Shown here: positions 12,911 to 24,179 of the stretch, piece after piece
Layout of the letters: each line of letters opens with the position of its first letter
Numbering within the stretch: position 1 is the stretch's first letter
Assembly (NCBI GenBank): GCA_029582155.1
Contig: CM055908.1
Span: forward strand, 16,987,352-17,051,351
DNA from: Panopea generosa
Taxonomy: Eukaryota > Mollusca > Bivalvia > Adapedonta > Hiatellidae
Reading direction: 5' to 3'
Length of the DNA stretch: 64,000 nucleotides
The notes under the pieces: generated by a model
Told to the model about the DNA's origin: nothing
What the model saw: the letters and a program-made list of their open reading frames with translations, nothing else
Database searches by the model: none
Position numbers and translations under genes: made by a program

Positions 12911-13746
12911 ATTGATCTTGTGTCACGTGATGGGTTAACTAACTTGCATTTCGTTTCGGTAAGATGAAATTAAACATTTAATAAATAAAGTTTGAACTGT
13001 TTTCTTCGCATACTGATACGGATTTTGTTCAAACTCATCTGCCTTTGATACGGTTTGCGGGGAAAATGATTAATCTAGTTTTTTGTTGTTTTTAAATGGT
13101 ATTTAATGATAGGAAATCAGTTTTGTTTCCGATGAGAATTGTTTATTCATGTTGAAATTACATATATCTAATGACTTTAAGCTAAATTTCAGGTAAATTA
13201 CAGATACATTTGATAAAAGTGACCAAGGTGGCTGTTATTAATGCCGTTCGGTTAAATATGTGTGCACTGCAGTTTTCAGTGCGAAACATATAATGAAATA
13301 TTGAAGTATGCATGCTAACAACATACTGAACATAAATACCTTTCAATACAGAAAGCCAAATTTGAGTGCTGAAACGGGAAAGTTTGGTTACACGAAATTG
13401 GCATTTTCCTAATTAATACCACTTGATTTAAACAAAAGATGAAATATATTGAAAAAATCTAGTGATAAATGCGCCACAATAAAAGAAACGAATAAGAACA
13501 GCTACTCCCGATGAAGGACGATACCCATATGATCCAGCGAATATTAATTCCGGTGACAAACTCCGCTCTGTCATTTACTAAAATTTCTTCACGCTAAATC
13601 TCAGATAAGATTGAAATGGACCATTCTTAAGGTATGGATGAAGTATAGAGAATTCACACATTTTTTTTATAATTTTACAGTCAAAACATGAAATGGTATT
13701 TTATTGTTTTCAATCATAAATTTATGAAATGGTAAATGTCCTAGGG

Positions 13747-14450
13747 CTACAACGTCGAGCCCGACATGATACGAGCTCGGACGTTAATTATGGTGAACAT
13801 TTGAGACACATTATTTTAAAATATGTCAATGATTTACAAGATAAGAAGCGGACACCAAGATCTGTATCTTGTTCTGACCTAAAACCTGTAAGTGTGACCT
13901 TGACCTTTGAGCTACAGAACTGGGACTTGGTTGTGACACATCATTTAATTATGATGAACATTAATTTTGTGTCATGATATTTCTAAATCAGTCAAGTTGT
14001 TTACATGATATGGAGCAGACACGAAATTGTGTACTTTTTTCCTAACTTTAAATCTCTGTTTGACCTTGACATTTGAGATATGGAAATTCGTTAATCTTAA
14101 AAATTCCGTTCGAAAAAGATGCAACACCTAGGAACGTTCCATCAGCGCAACATCATTTCAAATTTTAAAAAAAGTATACTATTTACAAGGATTACGAGTC
14201 GTAAAATGATGTAAGCGACACACTACATGAATTTCCCGCCTTCTTTTCATAACTTCAAATTTTACACAAAGAAGTTTAGTGAAACGGGCCCCTGGATCTT
14301 ACGTGCGACACTTTGTCTCAATATAGCGAACGTTTGTGAGATGTTATTTCAATACCCCTTTATATGTGAGAAAGTTATAGAACGGACACGATCGGATGGA
14401 CTGACGTACGGACATACTCCGATACTGAAGAACAAACACGTGACAATGCG
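13747..14450 (+). repeat. Degenerate 165-bp tandem repeat with TGACCTTGACCT core
   Basis: Three units are in register: ctac at 13747, ctac at 13912 and the matching atatgg at 14077, giving a period of 165 bp. A fourth, less certain unit follows a short spacer (about 14286-14390, gggcccctggatctta...). Each unit ends in tgaccttgaccttttgag-like sequence and contains a atggtgaacatt segment and an acggacacga segment. From memory, near-identical units are widespread in bivalve and other molluscan genomes. The two open frames over it are not conserved between units and are not called. Confidence 0.75.
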
Positions 14451-15106
14451 CTGTTTGAAGATATATCTGCACGGTCAGTAGATATGGCAGTTTAAGTAAT
14501 ACAAACTGTATTATATAGCAGGAAAACGTCTTTAAAGATTCTTAGATATTACGCAAAAATATGGTATTCATTAAGAAAATATAATTACAATTCCTGAATG
14601 AGTTTCGAATACCATATCAGTCCAAGACGAAAATGGTACCGTCCATTCTTTTTATAACGTCGAAAACAGTATCACAGGAAATTTACATTCAAATATATTG
14701 AAACTATTGCATTGCTATTCAAATGTTTTATGCTAAATACATTAAAATACGTTGTATATCACATTTAAGTTCTTATTTCTTTTACAATAAAAAAAAACTT
14801 ATTCTTGATGAAAACGAAGTTATTGCAGTTGGTTTAAACATATTTATTCGTTCTAATTTACATACAAACAAATCAGTATAAATATAAATATGGGTTAGAA
14901 CGGTTCTTCTCCATGAATTGTTTTTTTTTGCAATTCCACTTGTGTTCGTCGTTAAATATACAATAACAACAGAGACATACCAAAAACAGAACCTACATAA
15001 TTCCTATACATTCTATAAATGTAATTTAAATTTTTGTGACTAATAACATGTTTATTTATATTTATTTCATGAAAAATAATAATTTAAAAGTCAGTAACCC
15101 TGCTAA

Positions 15107-15213
15107 AATGCGTCTGTGGAAGACAGTATCTCTCGGTCGAATACCGTATTACACGGTCGAAAACCTGAGAGCGAGTACTGTCTCCGTCGAAAACATAAAA
15201 CGCAATATTGGTA
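15107..15213 (+). repeat. Dispersed element G, copy 2
   Basis: Partner of 12341-12449 in opposite orientation (see that entry). Similarity starts near gcgtctgtggaagacagta and ends near aaaacgcaatattgg. Short open frames on both strands across it are incidental. Confidence 0.7.
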
Positions 15214-15695
15214 TATCCACTGTGATCATTAGCAATTGTAATGTCAGGCGGAGCATTCAACCCAGTGTATCCGAACATTGCGAAAAAGGATGCGGGTTTT
15301 GTTTGCCACATTAATTTACAAGGTTAAGTACAATCTTTAGACAAACAACAAGCAACTCTTCCATATTATTTAATTTTGTGAGCTTCAGTATTTAGCTGAA
15401 CATTCCGTATTTGGGTATTTCTTAAAGGACTATAGAAATAAGGGATTTTAGGACTGAATCTTAAAAGTTAAAAAAAAATCAATATTTAAAGGAATTCAAT
15501 ACTTTTTGAAAAAGGTAACTATTTTATATTATACTGTCACTATTTATGATGTGTCGACTTGGATAAGAGAGAGGTCGGGAGTACCTGTAAAGATCCACAG
15601 TGGCGGCTTTGCTACTGACACTCGTTCTCACTTCTTCTCTATGTCTATATTGCACTTGGTGGTTGTGTCATCGTTTGTATACTATATCTCTTTGG

Positions 15696-15945
15696 GTGGT
15701 ATTCATCAACCATTCTCAAGAACATTTTTAGACTTGAACTCAAGAATGAATTTTGAAAAACACATTTAGAGACCATTTCTAGATCATAATTTGCAAGCAT
15801 GCTGAGACACCTAATATAAAGTCAAATTAACTCTTATAATTATTCTATATGTCATGGTAAACTAGATATCTAATGTTGAAATTTGGATTTTCAAGCTCAA
15901 GTCTAAGAATATTTTCAAGAATGGTTGGTGAATACGATTCCTGTT
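15696..15945 (+). mobile_element. MITE family M, copy 1
   Basis: The left end gtattcatcaaccattctca is mirrored at the right end (aagaatggttggtgaatac), and the inverted similarity extends about 45 bases through agacttgaactcaag. The whole element, about 250 bp, aligns with the reverse complement of 23165-23412, including interior words such as gacacctaatat and tttgagaccattt. There is no coding capacity. This fits a non-autonomous DNA transposon; the superfamily is not determined because no clean target duplication is visible. Confidence 0.82.
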
Positions 15946-17745
15946 GATACATTCTCTTATTTTTAAGCTTCTGGAAAAATGTTGTTGAGTGAAATAATTC
16001 CTGGAAATAGTCTATCCTAAACTTTTACCGAAAACAAACAATAAATATGTGAATGTCATCCATTTTCAATTCTTATGTGCATTTTTAGACACTACAATCT
16101 GCATATTGTATACATTCAACAAATGTGTGTTAAGGATGTGGCTCTTAGGATTTTTCAAAGTTATAATATTGGTTAAAACATTTTTCCTTTATATCATGAC
16201 TATATATACTCACTGATCCTATGATATCTATTTCAACATCTCAAATTAATATATTGAACGGTGATTTCCTTACATGGGCTACGCTGGTTTATGCAGGTAT
16301 TATACATACGAGTCAAATTATTATAGTCAATTTCATATAATGTGTTATTTAAATCTAACTCAACGTCACCCGTACAACATAAGGCTGAGAGATGTCCACT
16401 GTGTGAACTATGCAGCCGAAATAAGATAATGATATTTATATAAAGTTTCAGTTTGTATATCAGCTATTTATGAGCACTCTTCATGAGAAAATTAACCTAA
16501 TTAGCATGGAATAAACAGATATCATAGGCATGTATGGGAGCTTGGTGGGTGGTTGAGCATCGAACATGGGGTCCAGAGCCTTGCATTCTAGGGTAGTTAA
16601 TATTTGTAAGAGGAGACTACTAAATTACAAACATCTTTTGGAAGTTATTTTTTGCCAATACATGTATAAATGTTCTAACAATAATCTTGTTGTATGCAAC
16701 ATTATAACAAACACAATGCATTGATAACTGCAAATTTTGACGAAAGGTTCTCTGAATTTAATTATGTACCTTATTATATAAAACCTGCCCATTAGAGAAC
16801 ATGAAGCTTTTATATGATAGTTGGGGCTTTAAACAAAACACTGTATCCGCATATAATTCGTATTGGTCTTATCCAGGAATCCTTCAAGCTACACACAGAC
16901 CATCAGCTTCATGTTTTATCTATAATCCGTTCCAATCATGCTTTGAAGAATGTCAATTTATTTAATCGGTTCTTCAGGAGAGTAACACTGGGTGATATTT
17001 TTGTAGAAGTTGTTGTCGAGAACATGTTTCACAATTTATGCCAAATAAATCAACACACATCCATTAGTTATATTATATACGAGTTAAATACATACAATAT
17101 ATGAAATCTATTTTTATATACTAAACATATTAAGCTAAACGACTAAATCACCTCATATAAAAAACAGCTGTGCTTTTGAAAAGTAATACGCCTATTCTTT
17201 TTAGAGCATCTGAAAAAACAACAACACAATCTCATAAATAAGAGGATGTACAATTAAGGCTACTTCAAATTCATTAGTTAGAAAAGCATCGCAGTAGTCC
17301 AGAAAAGAGATATTAAAATGAAAAGACGTCGCCAGAGATATTGAGAAGTCTCATGTTTGGGAACTGCCTTGAAAAAACAACAACTTTATATTCCATAATA
17401 ATGGATGCGCGACTGTTGTACTAGGAAAAAAAGGGAACAGATGTACCTTGTAAAACATTATACGACATTGATTTTCCTATATGGTTTTAAGATGTCTGAA
17501 CCTTATACTACTGTTGTTGTTTTTGTTGACTTATCTTTTCAGGTATCCACTTTGGTAGCTTTCATACATTAGGCTGCTCCTGTTAAGCATCATGTGTAAG
17601 GATTTGCTCAGCCGTTCAGAATACGTGTATTTGCAACTGAAACCTGTCAGTGTTACAAAACGACATCAAGGTAACAGTTGGAAGATTGTTTTTGATCGAA
17701 TAAATGTGTATCGGCCGAAAATACCTTTACTTCAAATAAATGTCT
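15946..17745. other. AT-rich intergenic DNA
   Basis: No exon, tRNA-like sequence or tandem array was recognised in this stretch. Confidence 0.45.
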
Positions 17746-17746
17746 T

Positions 17747-17822
17747 TGCACACCTCTAATATGGACGCCTTTGGACACCTCTAATATAGACGCCTTTGGA
17801 CACCTCTGATATAGAAAGCTTT
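17747..17822. repeat. Short tandem repeat, 28-bp unit, three copies
   Basis: Three successive copies of a unit containing ggacacctctaatatagacg, slightly diverged, immediately upstream of the hairpin at 17867-17933. Confidence 0.8.
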
Positions 17823-17866
17823 CGAATTATTGGGTGAATTATGTTTATATTAACTGACAGTCAGTG

Positions 17867-17933
17867 GAAAACAGTGCAGGAAGTGTTCAGATTGCTAGTT
17901 ACGAGCAATCTGAACTCCTCCTGCACTGTTTTC
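17867..17933. other. 67-nt near-perfect hairpin (possible miRNA precursor or foldback)
   Basis: The left arm is gaaaacagtgcagga + agtg + ttcagattgct. The right arm is agcaatctgaa + ctcc + tcctgcactgttttc. With a 7-nt loop (agttacg), 28 of 30 positions can pair, and the two mismatches lie together in the middle. Pairing stops sharply at both outer ends. Size and shape fit a compact pre-miRNA, but the pairing is unusually perfect and the loop short, so a small palindromic repeat is equally possible. The mature arm and strand cannot be decided from sequence. Confidence 0.55.
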
Positions 17934-17939
17934 AAAGGA

Positions 17940-19260
17940 CTTCTGTGATTGGTGCGGGAAAACGCGTATCTATGGAGTAAAGGGTTAAAACAACAAAGTA
18001 TTAAAGGGTTAAAGTAGTGTGACGCAAAGTCTTCATTATCGCTGAAACTTGTGTTGTTGTTTTTTTAATTTCCTAAAACAACCATGAATATAAACGAACA
18101 GAATAACCACGAAGTATGTAGTAGTCTTCAATGCAATCATGAAGAACGGACAAATATAAACTAAAACAGCATTTATGCTACATTAGGACCAATGACAAAC
18201 TTGGTTATATCACCCTTCACTGTAAGGACACGGACGTTAATATGTCTATTTCTTCATCTCCATGATTGGTATAATAATATTATACTAGATTAGAACATAC
18301 CAGTATAGTATTAAAGAAAAAAGTGGAGTAACGACGTTGTGTACTGCATTTCAAAATTGTTACCACAGTCACCCATCCAAAGATCACAATTTTTCTGACT
18401 GCCAATGCCATAACATGTTGTCTTCTAGCGTTTGATAGCAAAATATTGCCACGAATGTAATAAAGATGATTTGTTAATTTAATAAATTCATTCTCCAAAA
18501 CCATTAAGAAATTACCAATATTTTAGGGAGTTTTAATTGCCAGTTGTCATGTTAAGACGTTTTGTAAGAACGTGCTGCACGTGTCACGATACATACTACG
18601 GTAAAAGCACCAAACAGCCTCGTATAAAACATGTGCACTTCAAATTGAATGATTAGAGATGCACCATTAATAAGGTGCGGTTGTGTTGCGGCACACTATC
18701 ACATTATTGTAAATGCAATTGTTTAAAGAGCAATTGAACCAGATATTTAATGATGCCCATTCGATTAATGGTAAACAGTGCATAATTATGAGCATTTCTT
18801 TTGAATAGTGTATGAATATGTCGTTTATATTATATGTTTAATATAAAAACATAAAATGTTTCCAGCTGTTACTAATTAGACCTTTTTTATAAAATAAATG
18901 GAACGATGGTATAAGAATATCCGAAGAACCGATGGATGCTCCCCAAACAATTATTTGAATAAGTAGTTAATCTGCCTTTGATACTGTTAAAGGTATACTC
19001 CATAAAACAATCAATAACAAAAATTAGTTAAAATAATGAAAAAAATAATTTAAAACAGAGTTATGGAACGTTGCACTTTATCAATGTTCCTAGTACCGTT
19101 TATATTCAATTTCATAACTTTAAAGATATACTCCGGACTAACAAATATAAACGATTAAAAGTGCAATTAGGGCAAATGTATGTCATTATTCCAGACAGAG
19201 TTATGTATTTTTCTCTGTACATTTCTTTACATTGTCCTATCTGAGCTTCAAGTCACATTG
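17940..19260. other. AT-rich intergenic DNA
   Basis: Nothing recognisable beyond AT-rich spacer. Confidence 0.45.
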
Positions 19261-19271
19261 TAAACCTTAAA

Positions 19272-19555
19272 CTTATCTTATTAACTCAGTCGGTTACGCG
19301 TCTGACTTTCAATCCAGGTGTCGTGAGTTCGAATTCCCCGCCCGGCAACAGTCTCCGTGATGATTGATATACGACATTGTGTCTCAATATCATTCGTCTT
19401 TCACCACTGATTGAAGTGGAAAAGTTATCAGTTACTAACGGAGATGGGGTGTGCTCGAGTAATACCAGGAAACAGTGGTCAGGTTAACTGATCGTCTGTT
19501 ATCCCTCGATGGCATAAAATGACGCTAACTATTCAATCAATCAATTAATAAACTT
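19272..19555 (+). mobile_element. tRNA-derived SINE, family B copy 1
   Basis: The head has an A-box-like ttaactcagtcggttacgcg and a B-box-like gtgagttcgaattcc. A body follows with aaaagttatcag, gatggggtgtgctc and gatcgtctgttatccctc, and the 3' end reads aaaatgacgctaactattca followed by a (TCAA)n-like tail. The same order of blocks is found at 41793-42045, so this is a dispersed SINE family and not a working tRNA gene. Confidence 0.82.
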
Positions 19556-19855
19556 GTCTGGACAAGCAAATATAATTAAAAAATAAAACAGGAGAAATAA
19601 GAATGGTATTAATCAAGACAGAAATATGGTTTTGCACTTCAACGAATTGTTCTATATCCATGGACCAAATCACTTTGGATTTCCTATAATGTTTTTGAAG
19701 ATGTGTTCTAACCAAGCGTAATTAAAAAGTACAGAAGGGGAGAAGAAATTATCTTTCAAAATAAAGTTATGCATTTCTCTCTCAACTTGCACATGTTGCA
19801 CTTCATCCATGTTCTCAGTGTCGTTAGATTCACGTTAGTACTTTTAGAGTTACGC

Positions 19856-19906
19856 TTCGCACGCACGCACGCACGCACGCACGCACATACACTCACACAC
19901 ACAAAC
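19856..19906. repeat. (CGCA)n/(CA)n microsatellite
   Basis: About seven cgca units followed by cacaca-rich sequence. Confidence 0.92.
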
Positions 19907-20022
19907 TGTATATTGTAGGTATATTAAAATTGTATTAACATATTAACTGTTGAATTATTAATATCAATGGATCAAAGTAGGTCTATGCGTTGCTTCCAGA
20001 GCCCCCTATGCGTTAAGCTCCT

Positions 20023-20091
20023 GGGACTCTATGCGACAAATATATACATCGACTTTAAAACTTGTTTGGCATCTTGACGCATAGAGCTCCC
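20023..20091. repeat. Foldback repeat with GACTCTATGCG/CGCATAGAGCTC arms
   Basis: gggactctatgcg (20023-20035) pairs with cgcatagagctccc (20078-20091) around a loop of about 42 nt. Just upstream, ctatgcgttaagctcctg (about 20006) repeats the arm motif. Related foldbacks with the same core occur at 21263-21347. Confidence 0.6.
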
Positions 20092-20754
20092 GAATTAAAA
20101 ATGATAGTTATACTGACCGTCGTGTTAATTGCTAGACCCTAAACGCCATCATTATTATAATTATACAGTGTCTAAATGATCATCAGCACTGTTGTTTAAA
20201 TCTACACTATAACCCTACATTAGGACCATCTCTGTTATAAAATTTGGAATTTTCCTTTTGTTTTATGATTATTTTGTTTAATGATAATATTGCCACCCCT
20301 ATATTCGGTATTAGGTCCGCTTGTACGACGACAGATTAGTGTATTTTCTTTTAATCTAACTCCGGAAATAGGACCACCAGTTCATCCCGTCATTCCTTTT
20401 TTCTCCTCTTTTTTCAGGTGAAGGTTATGAATAAGTCATTGGTCGTTTATAACGTGTGAACAAGGGGGCCTTTGTTGATTAGGTGTTGATTGTTATTCAG
20501 CCTCTCGGTTACATCGGTGTCATTTTGTTAGTCCCATGTAGGAAATAGATGATAAAGATTAAATATGTTTCATGTGTGCAATGTATTTTTTTTATAAATT
20601 AACATCATTCAGTTATACACTATATAGTTCCATTGTGTAATCATTGAAAGAAGTGTTGTTTTGAATTTCATCCTTCATAAAGTAGCATTTTATATTTTAT
20701 ATGTAGTCACTGTTAATGGAGAAAATGATGACGAATAAATTGATGATAATTGCG

Positions 20755-20800
20755 ATATTGATAATGATGATGATGATAATGATGATGGTGAAGACAATGT
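20755..20800. repeat. (GAT)n-rich tract
   Basis: Imperfect gatgat/gataat repeats. A matching gatgatgatgatg tract lies on the far side of SINE A copy 2 (about 21136-21150), so the SINE probably landed inside a GAT-rich stretch. Confidence 0.8.
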
Positions 20801-20811
20801 TAAAGATGATG

Positions 20812-21127
20812 TTGTTGTTGTAGCATGGTGTTTAGCGTCGCTTTCAACAATTTTTCAGTCATATCGCGACGGTGTCTACTTTAGACAGTATTCTAAGCGC
20901 TGTCACACTGGAGTATCATGCTGCAGACACGTGGTATGATACCCCACCCAGTCACATTATACTGACAACGGGCCGACCAGACCTAGAACTCTCCTCTAAA
21001 TGCTGAGTGTCAAGCGAGGAAACTTGTACCATTTTTAAAGTCTTTGGTATGACCCGGACGGGGATTGAACCCATGACCTTCCGCATGCGAGGCGGACGCT
21101 CTACCACTAGACCACAGCGCGGGCTTG
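20812..21127 (-). mobile_element. tRNA-derived SINE, family A copy 2 (most complete)
   Basis: On the minus strand, the head starts near 21127 and shows the same A- and B-box-like stretches as copy 1. Its anticodon loop is ctcgcat (CGC, Ala-type). The body continues with tcataccaaagacttta and tttagaggagagttctaggt, and then a distal domain (tgaaaaattgttgaaagcga). The element ends in an (ACA)n tail (about 20820-20811). Possible flanking 9-bp duplications (aagatgatg) are seen at about 20803 and 21135, but these lie in GAT-rich DNA and may be coincidental. Total length is about 315 bp. Confidence 0.85.
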
Positions 21128-21262
21128 TTTAATATGAAGATGATGATGATGAAATTGACAGCAATGATGATTACTATCGTTATTGTTGTGGAAGAAGTGG
21201 TAGATGTTGTATTAGTTCTCTAAATAGTCTTAGAAAAGCTCAATGCGGGATAATGGGGCATA

Positions 21263-21347
21263 TTGACGCATACGTAGTCTCTATGCGTCGATTATAAAAC
21301 CGCATAGAGCTCCTCGTCAGGAGATCCTCGTCAAGAGCTCTATGCGG
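21263..21347. repeat. Nested foldbacks with GACGCATA and CCGCATAGAGCTC arms
   Basis: gacgcata/tatgcgtc (8 bp) flank a 9-nt loop at about 21264-21290. ccgcatagagctc (21300-21312) and gagctctatgcgg (21335-21347) form a perfect 13-bp stem over a 22-nt loop, which itself contains the repeated word cctcgtcaa/ctcgtcag. The motifs are shared with 20023-20091. Confidence 0.65.
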
Positions 21348-21932
21348 TATCACAGTGCATACAACAAAATAACTAGTTTACTTGAAATAGTGACTCAACA
21401 AAACATGTAGAAATTCGCTTTAAATATTTCATATACGTAATGCCTTATAATAAGGATATTGTTCATAATAAATAGGACCCACTTTGAAATAGACGTCTGC
21501 TTACGTAATAAAGAAAAGGCAAAGCTCTTATCAGATTAACAGGTGTATCATGTCTAAAATTTCACTTAATATAATAATATTATAATAAGCCAGCAAAGTG
21601 GTACTGACTACATTGTTGTCATACTAGGACCAAATTACACATTTTTTGCTCTTCCAGTAATGTCTGAATTAGTCAGTGTCACTCTACAAAGAAAAGAAAA
21701 CAGATCTGGGTCCAGTTTCTCTAATTATAATTTAAATGCTTAAAAACTTGCAGAAATATGTACACATTAAACTAAAATGAACTTAAACGTATTATGTAAT
21801 AAATAACACTCTATAAGTTAATAAGTAAATCCTTAGTTATGTAAAAGTTTATGAAACTCTACTATGGAAATCACGAGAACGATGTTGTGTTTACAATTTG
21901 AATAAATCGAAATTCTTCTAGACCAATGGGGT

Positions 21933-22203
21933 TGTCGTTGTTGTTTGGTATATAGCATCGCTTTCAGCCATATCGTAACGGTGTCTACTCGAGACGGTAT
22001 TCGAAGCGCTGCCACGCTGGAGTCTCATGCCGCAGACACTTAGTATGATAACCCACTCAGTCACATTAAACTGACACCGTGACGACCAGACCTAGAACTA
22101 TCCATTATCGTAAATGCTGAGCTTTGGTATGACCCGACTGGGAATCAGTGCCGCGACCATCCGCATGCGAGTCGGATGCTATACCACTAGACCACCGCTG
22201 TGA
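21933..22203 (-). mobile_element. tRNA-derived SINE, family A copy 3 (diverged)
   Basis: This has the same block order as copy 2 on the minus strand: a decayed tRNA-like head (about 22203-22135), then the ggtctggtcgtcacggtg region, then the distal domain (gatatggctgaaagcgatgc), ending at a cgacaacaacgacaac-like tail. It lacks about 30 bases of the proximal body between the tRNA head and ctcagcattta. It is more diverged than copy 2. Confidence 0.78.
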
Positions 22204-23164
22204 TCAGTCTAACTGGGCAAGTCAAACTTTAAGCGAGATAAAAATAAAGTTGAAAGTATATAAGATCCAGGACGTATTAGGTGTGATGTCTGGTTTAGAA
22301 TCAAAATAAATAACTTAATTATAAATTGTTTTATTTTGTTGGTTATCCAAGGACATGCAACCTTACAAATAATAATTAGATGATAATATACCATGAATAA
22401 TCCTTATCTATGCTATTTTGTCTTTAAAAAAGGCAAATAGGTACGATTAAGTTGTAATAGCAAGACAAGTGCAATGTACTTTAACATTCAAGGGCCATTA
22501 CCTATACAGTAATAATTTAATATGTCAAGTTTGATAACAAAAATAATGCTGATCTAATGAATGTATTACAACGGCGAATGTTTGTTTAAATTCTAATTGA
22601 AAACACAACGGGTTCTAGAGTGTAAACAGCCTTAAACTTATCGAACGATGAGCGTAAGACACACACGTAAGGATGGAAAACAGACAGATGAACGTGGGGT
22701 GATAGGCACATTTTGATCACAAAACTCGCCTTTTATATTTTGATCAGATGAGTATAAAAAGAAAATGTATGTATATATCTTTATCACAATGGTCATGATA
22801 CAGATAATAAAATGATATATGTTTTCTTTCAAGGCTGTTACTGGCCACAAACACCCATGGTGTAACACTCGTATTACACGCCCCAGAGCATTGAGTTATA
22901 TGAGAACATGCGGATTAGGTGACACATGCCTTCATACCGGTTGTGATAGATGAGTAATATAAACCTCTAAATGCTCAATTCAAAAGAAGAAATTTGTCAA
23001 ACTTACAGATTTTATAGATCCATCATACCCTAATTTAAAATGGAGTTGTTTGCCGCATATAGTAAACTGTGTGTCACAGGGGTGTTGTTACCTCATAGAC
23101 AGTATTAGTACGATCAGTTTTATATGTTCTATTTCGTGTTTAATGGATAATTGATATGATCTAG
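22204..23164. other. AT-rich intergenic DNA
   Basis: No exon or repeat was recognised. Confidence 0.45.
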
Positions 23165-23412
23165 GGTTGTATATATCAACTGTTCCTGAGAATATTTTTA
23201 GACTTGAACTTCAAAATCTCAGATTTAAAACTTAGATATATATTTCACCATAACAGATAGAAAAACTGTGTGAGTTTATTTTACTATATATTAGGTGTCC
23301 TGCAAGCTTGCATATTTTGTCCTTAAATGGTCTCAAAGTGTGCTTTTCAGCATTCATTCTTGAGTAAAAGTCTAAGAATATTCTTAAGAATGGTTGGTAA
23401 ACACCACCCGTA
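23165..23412 (-). mobile_element. MITE family M, copy 2
   Basis: The reverse complement aligns with 15696-15945 along its whole length. The ends read gggttgtatatatcaac (left) and ggttggtaaacaccaccc (right). Comparing the copies suggests the true terminus begins gggtggt-. The two copies lie 7.2 kb apart in opposite orientation and are noticeably diverged from each other, so neither insertion looks recent. Confidence 0.8.
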
Positions 23413-24170
23413 GTCTGTGTTGTTTTATCTTATTGAAAAAACTGCACACAGTATACCATATAGAATGTACAATCCATAATCATACTTATTTACAAGGATT
23501 TATACAGACAGGGAAAAGCAACTGATTTAGATGTTATGAACGCTCGCGTATTCATGCAAAATCTCGCGAAATCTCGATTTCAAATATTCTAACTCCCATT
23601 CATCACAGAAATACAAATCTTTGTACAATGGAATTCTCTACCAAACGAGAGAATTCCCAACGAAATGTTCTTACAATTGTTGAAGTATCTACTGTTACAA
23701 AATTTGTATACTTCCACTAAAAATTCATGGAAAGTACTTGAAATTTTACTTCAAAACTGTAATATTTTAAAGTCACGATCGTTTTGTGTGTTTAAAACAT
23801 TATAAAACATCTAATGTTACCAACACATAATATTTTATGTAAAAGAAATGAGTTGCCTGTGAAATTTAATGATTAATTTGCCAAATTGTTATTTTTCGCA
23901 TGCTATTTTAAAAATATTTATTAGAGAGATGCAAGTTTCTTATATATAAGTCCTTGTTTTTAACAAACAGTTTTTAAAATTGGATTTAGAAAAAAAGGAA
24001 TTAGCTTATATTAAATTAGTTAAAAAATGGATGAAGAGACGGAAACCTACTTTCATTCAAGTCTTATAGACTTATAAACACCAGTTATCATGTCAACAAC
24101 CACTGTGTTCCATTAAGCTTCTAGGACAATTTGATATCGAATTGATTAAACATTTTGTTTAGTTTTCACA
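23413..24170. other. AT-rich intergenic DNA
   Basis: No exon or repeat was recognised. Confidence 0.4.
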
Positions 24171-24179
24171 CTGTAATCA

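Noticed and set aside
16540..16620. tRNA-like or SINE sequence around gcatcgaacatggggtcc
   Set aside because: Shares only gcatcgaacat with the family D head at 43199-43268. No A/B-box spacing is visible.
20750..21150. Poly-aspartate coding stretch from (GAT)n
   Set aside because: Stops nearby in frame, no splice context, and the tract is interrupted by a SINE.
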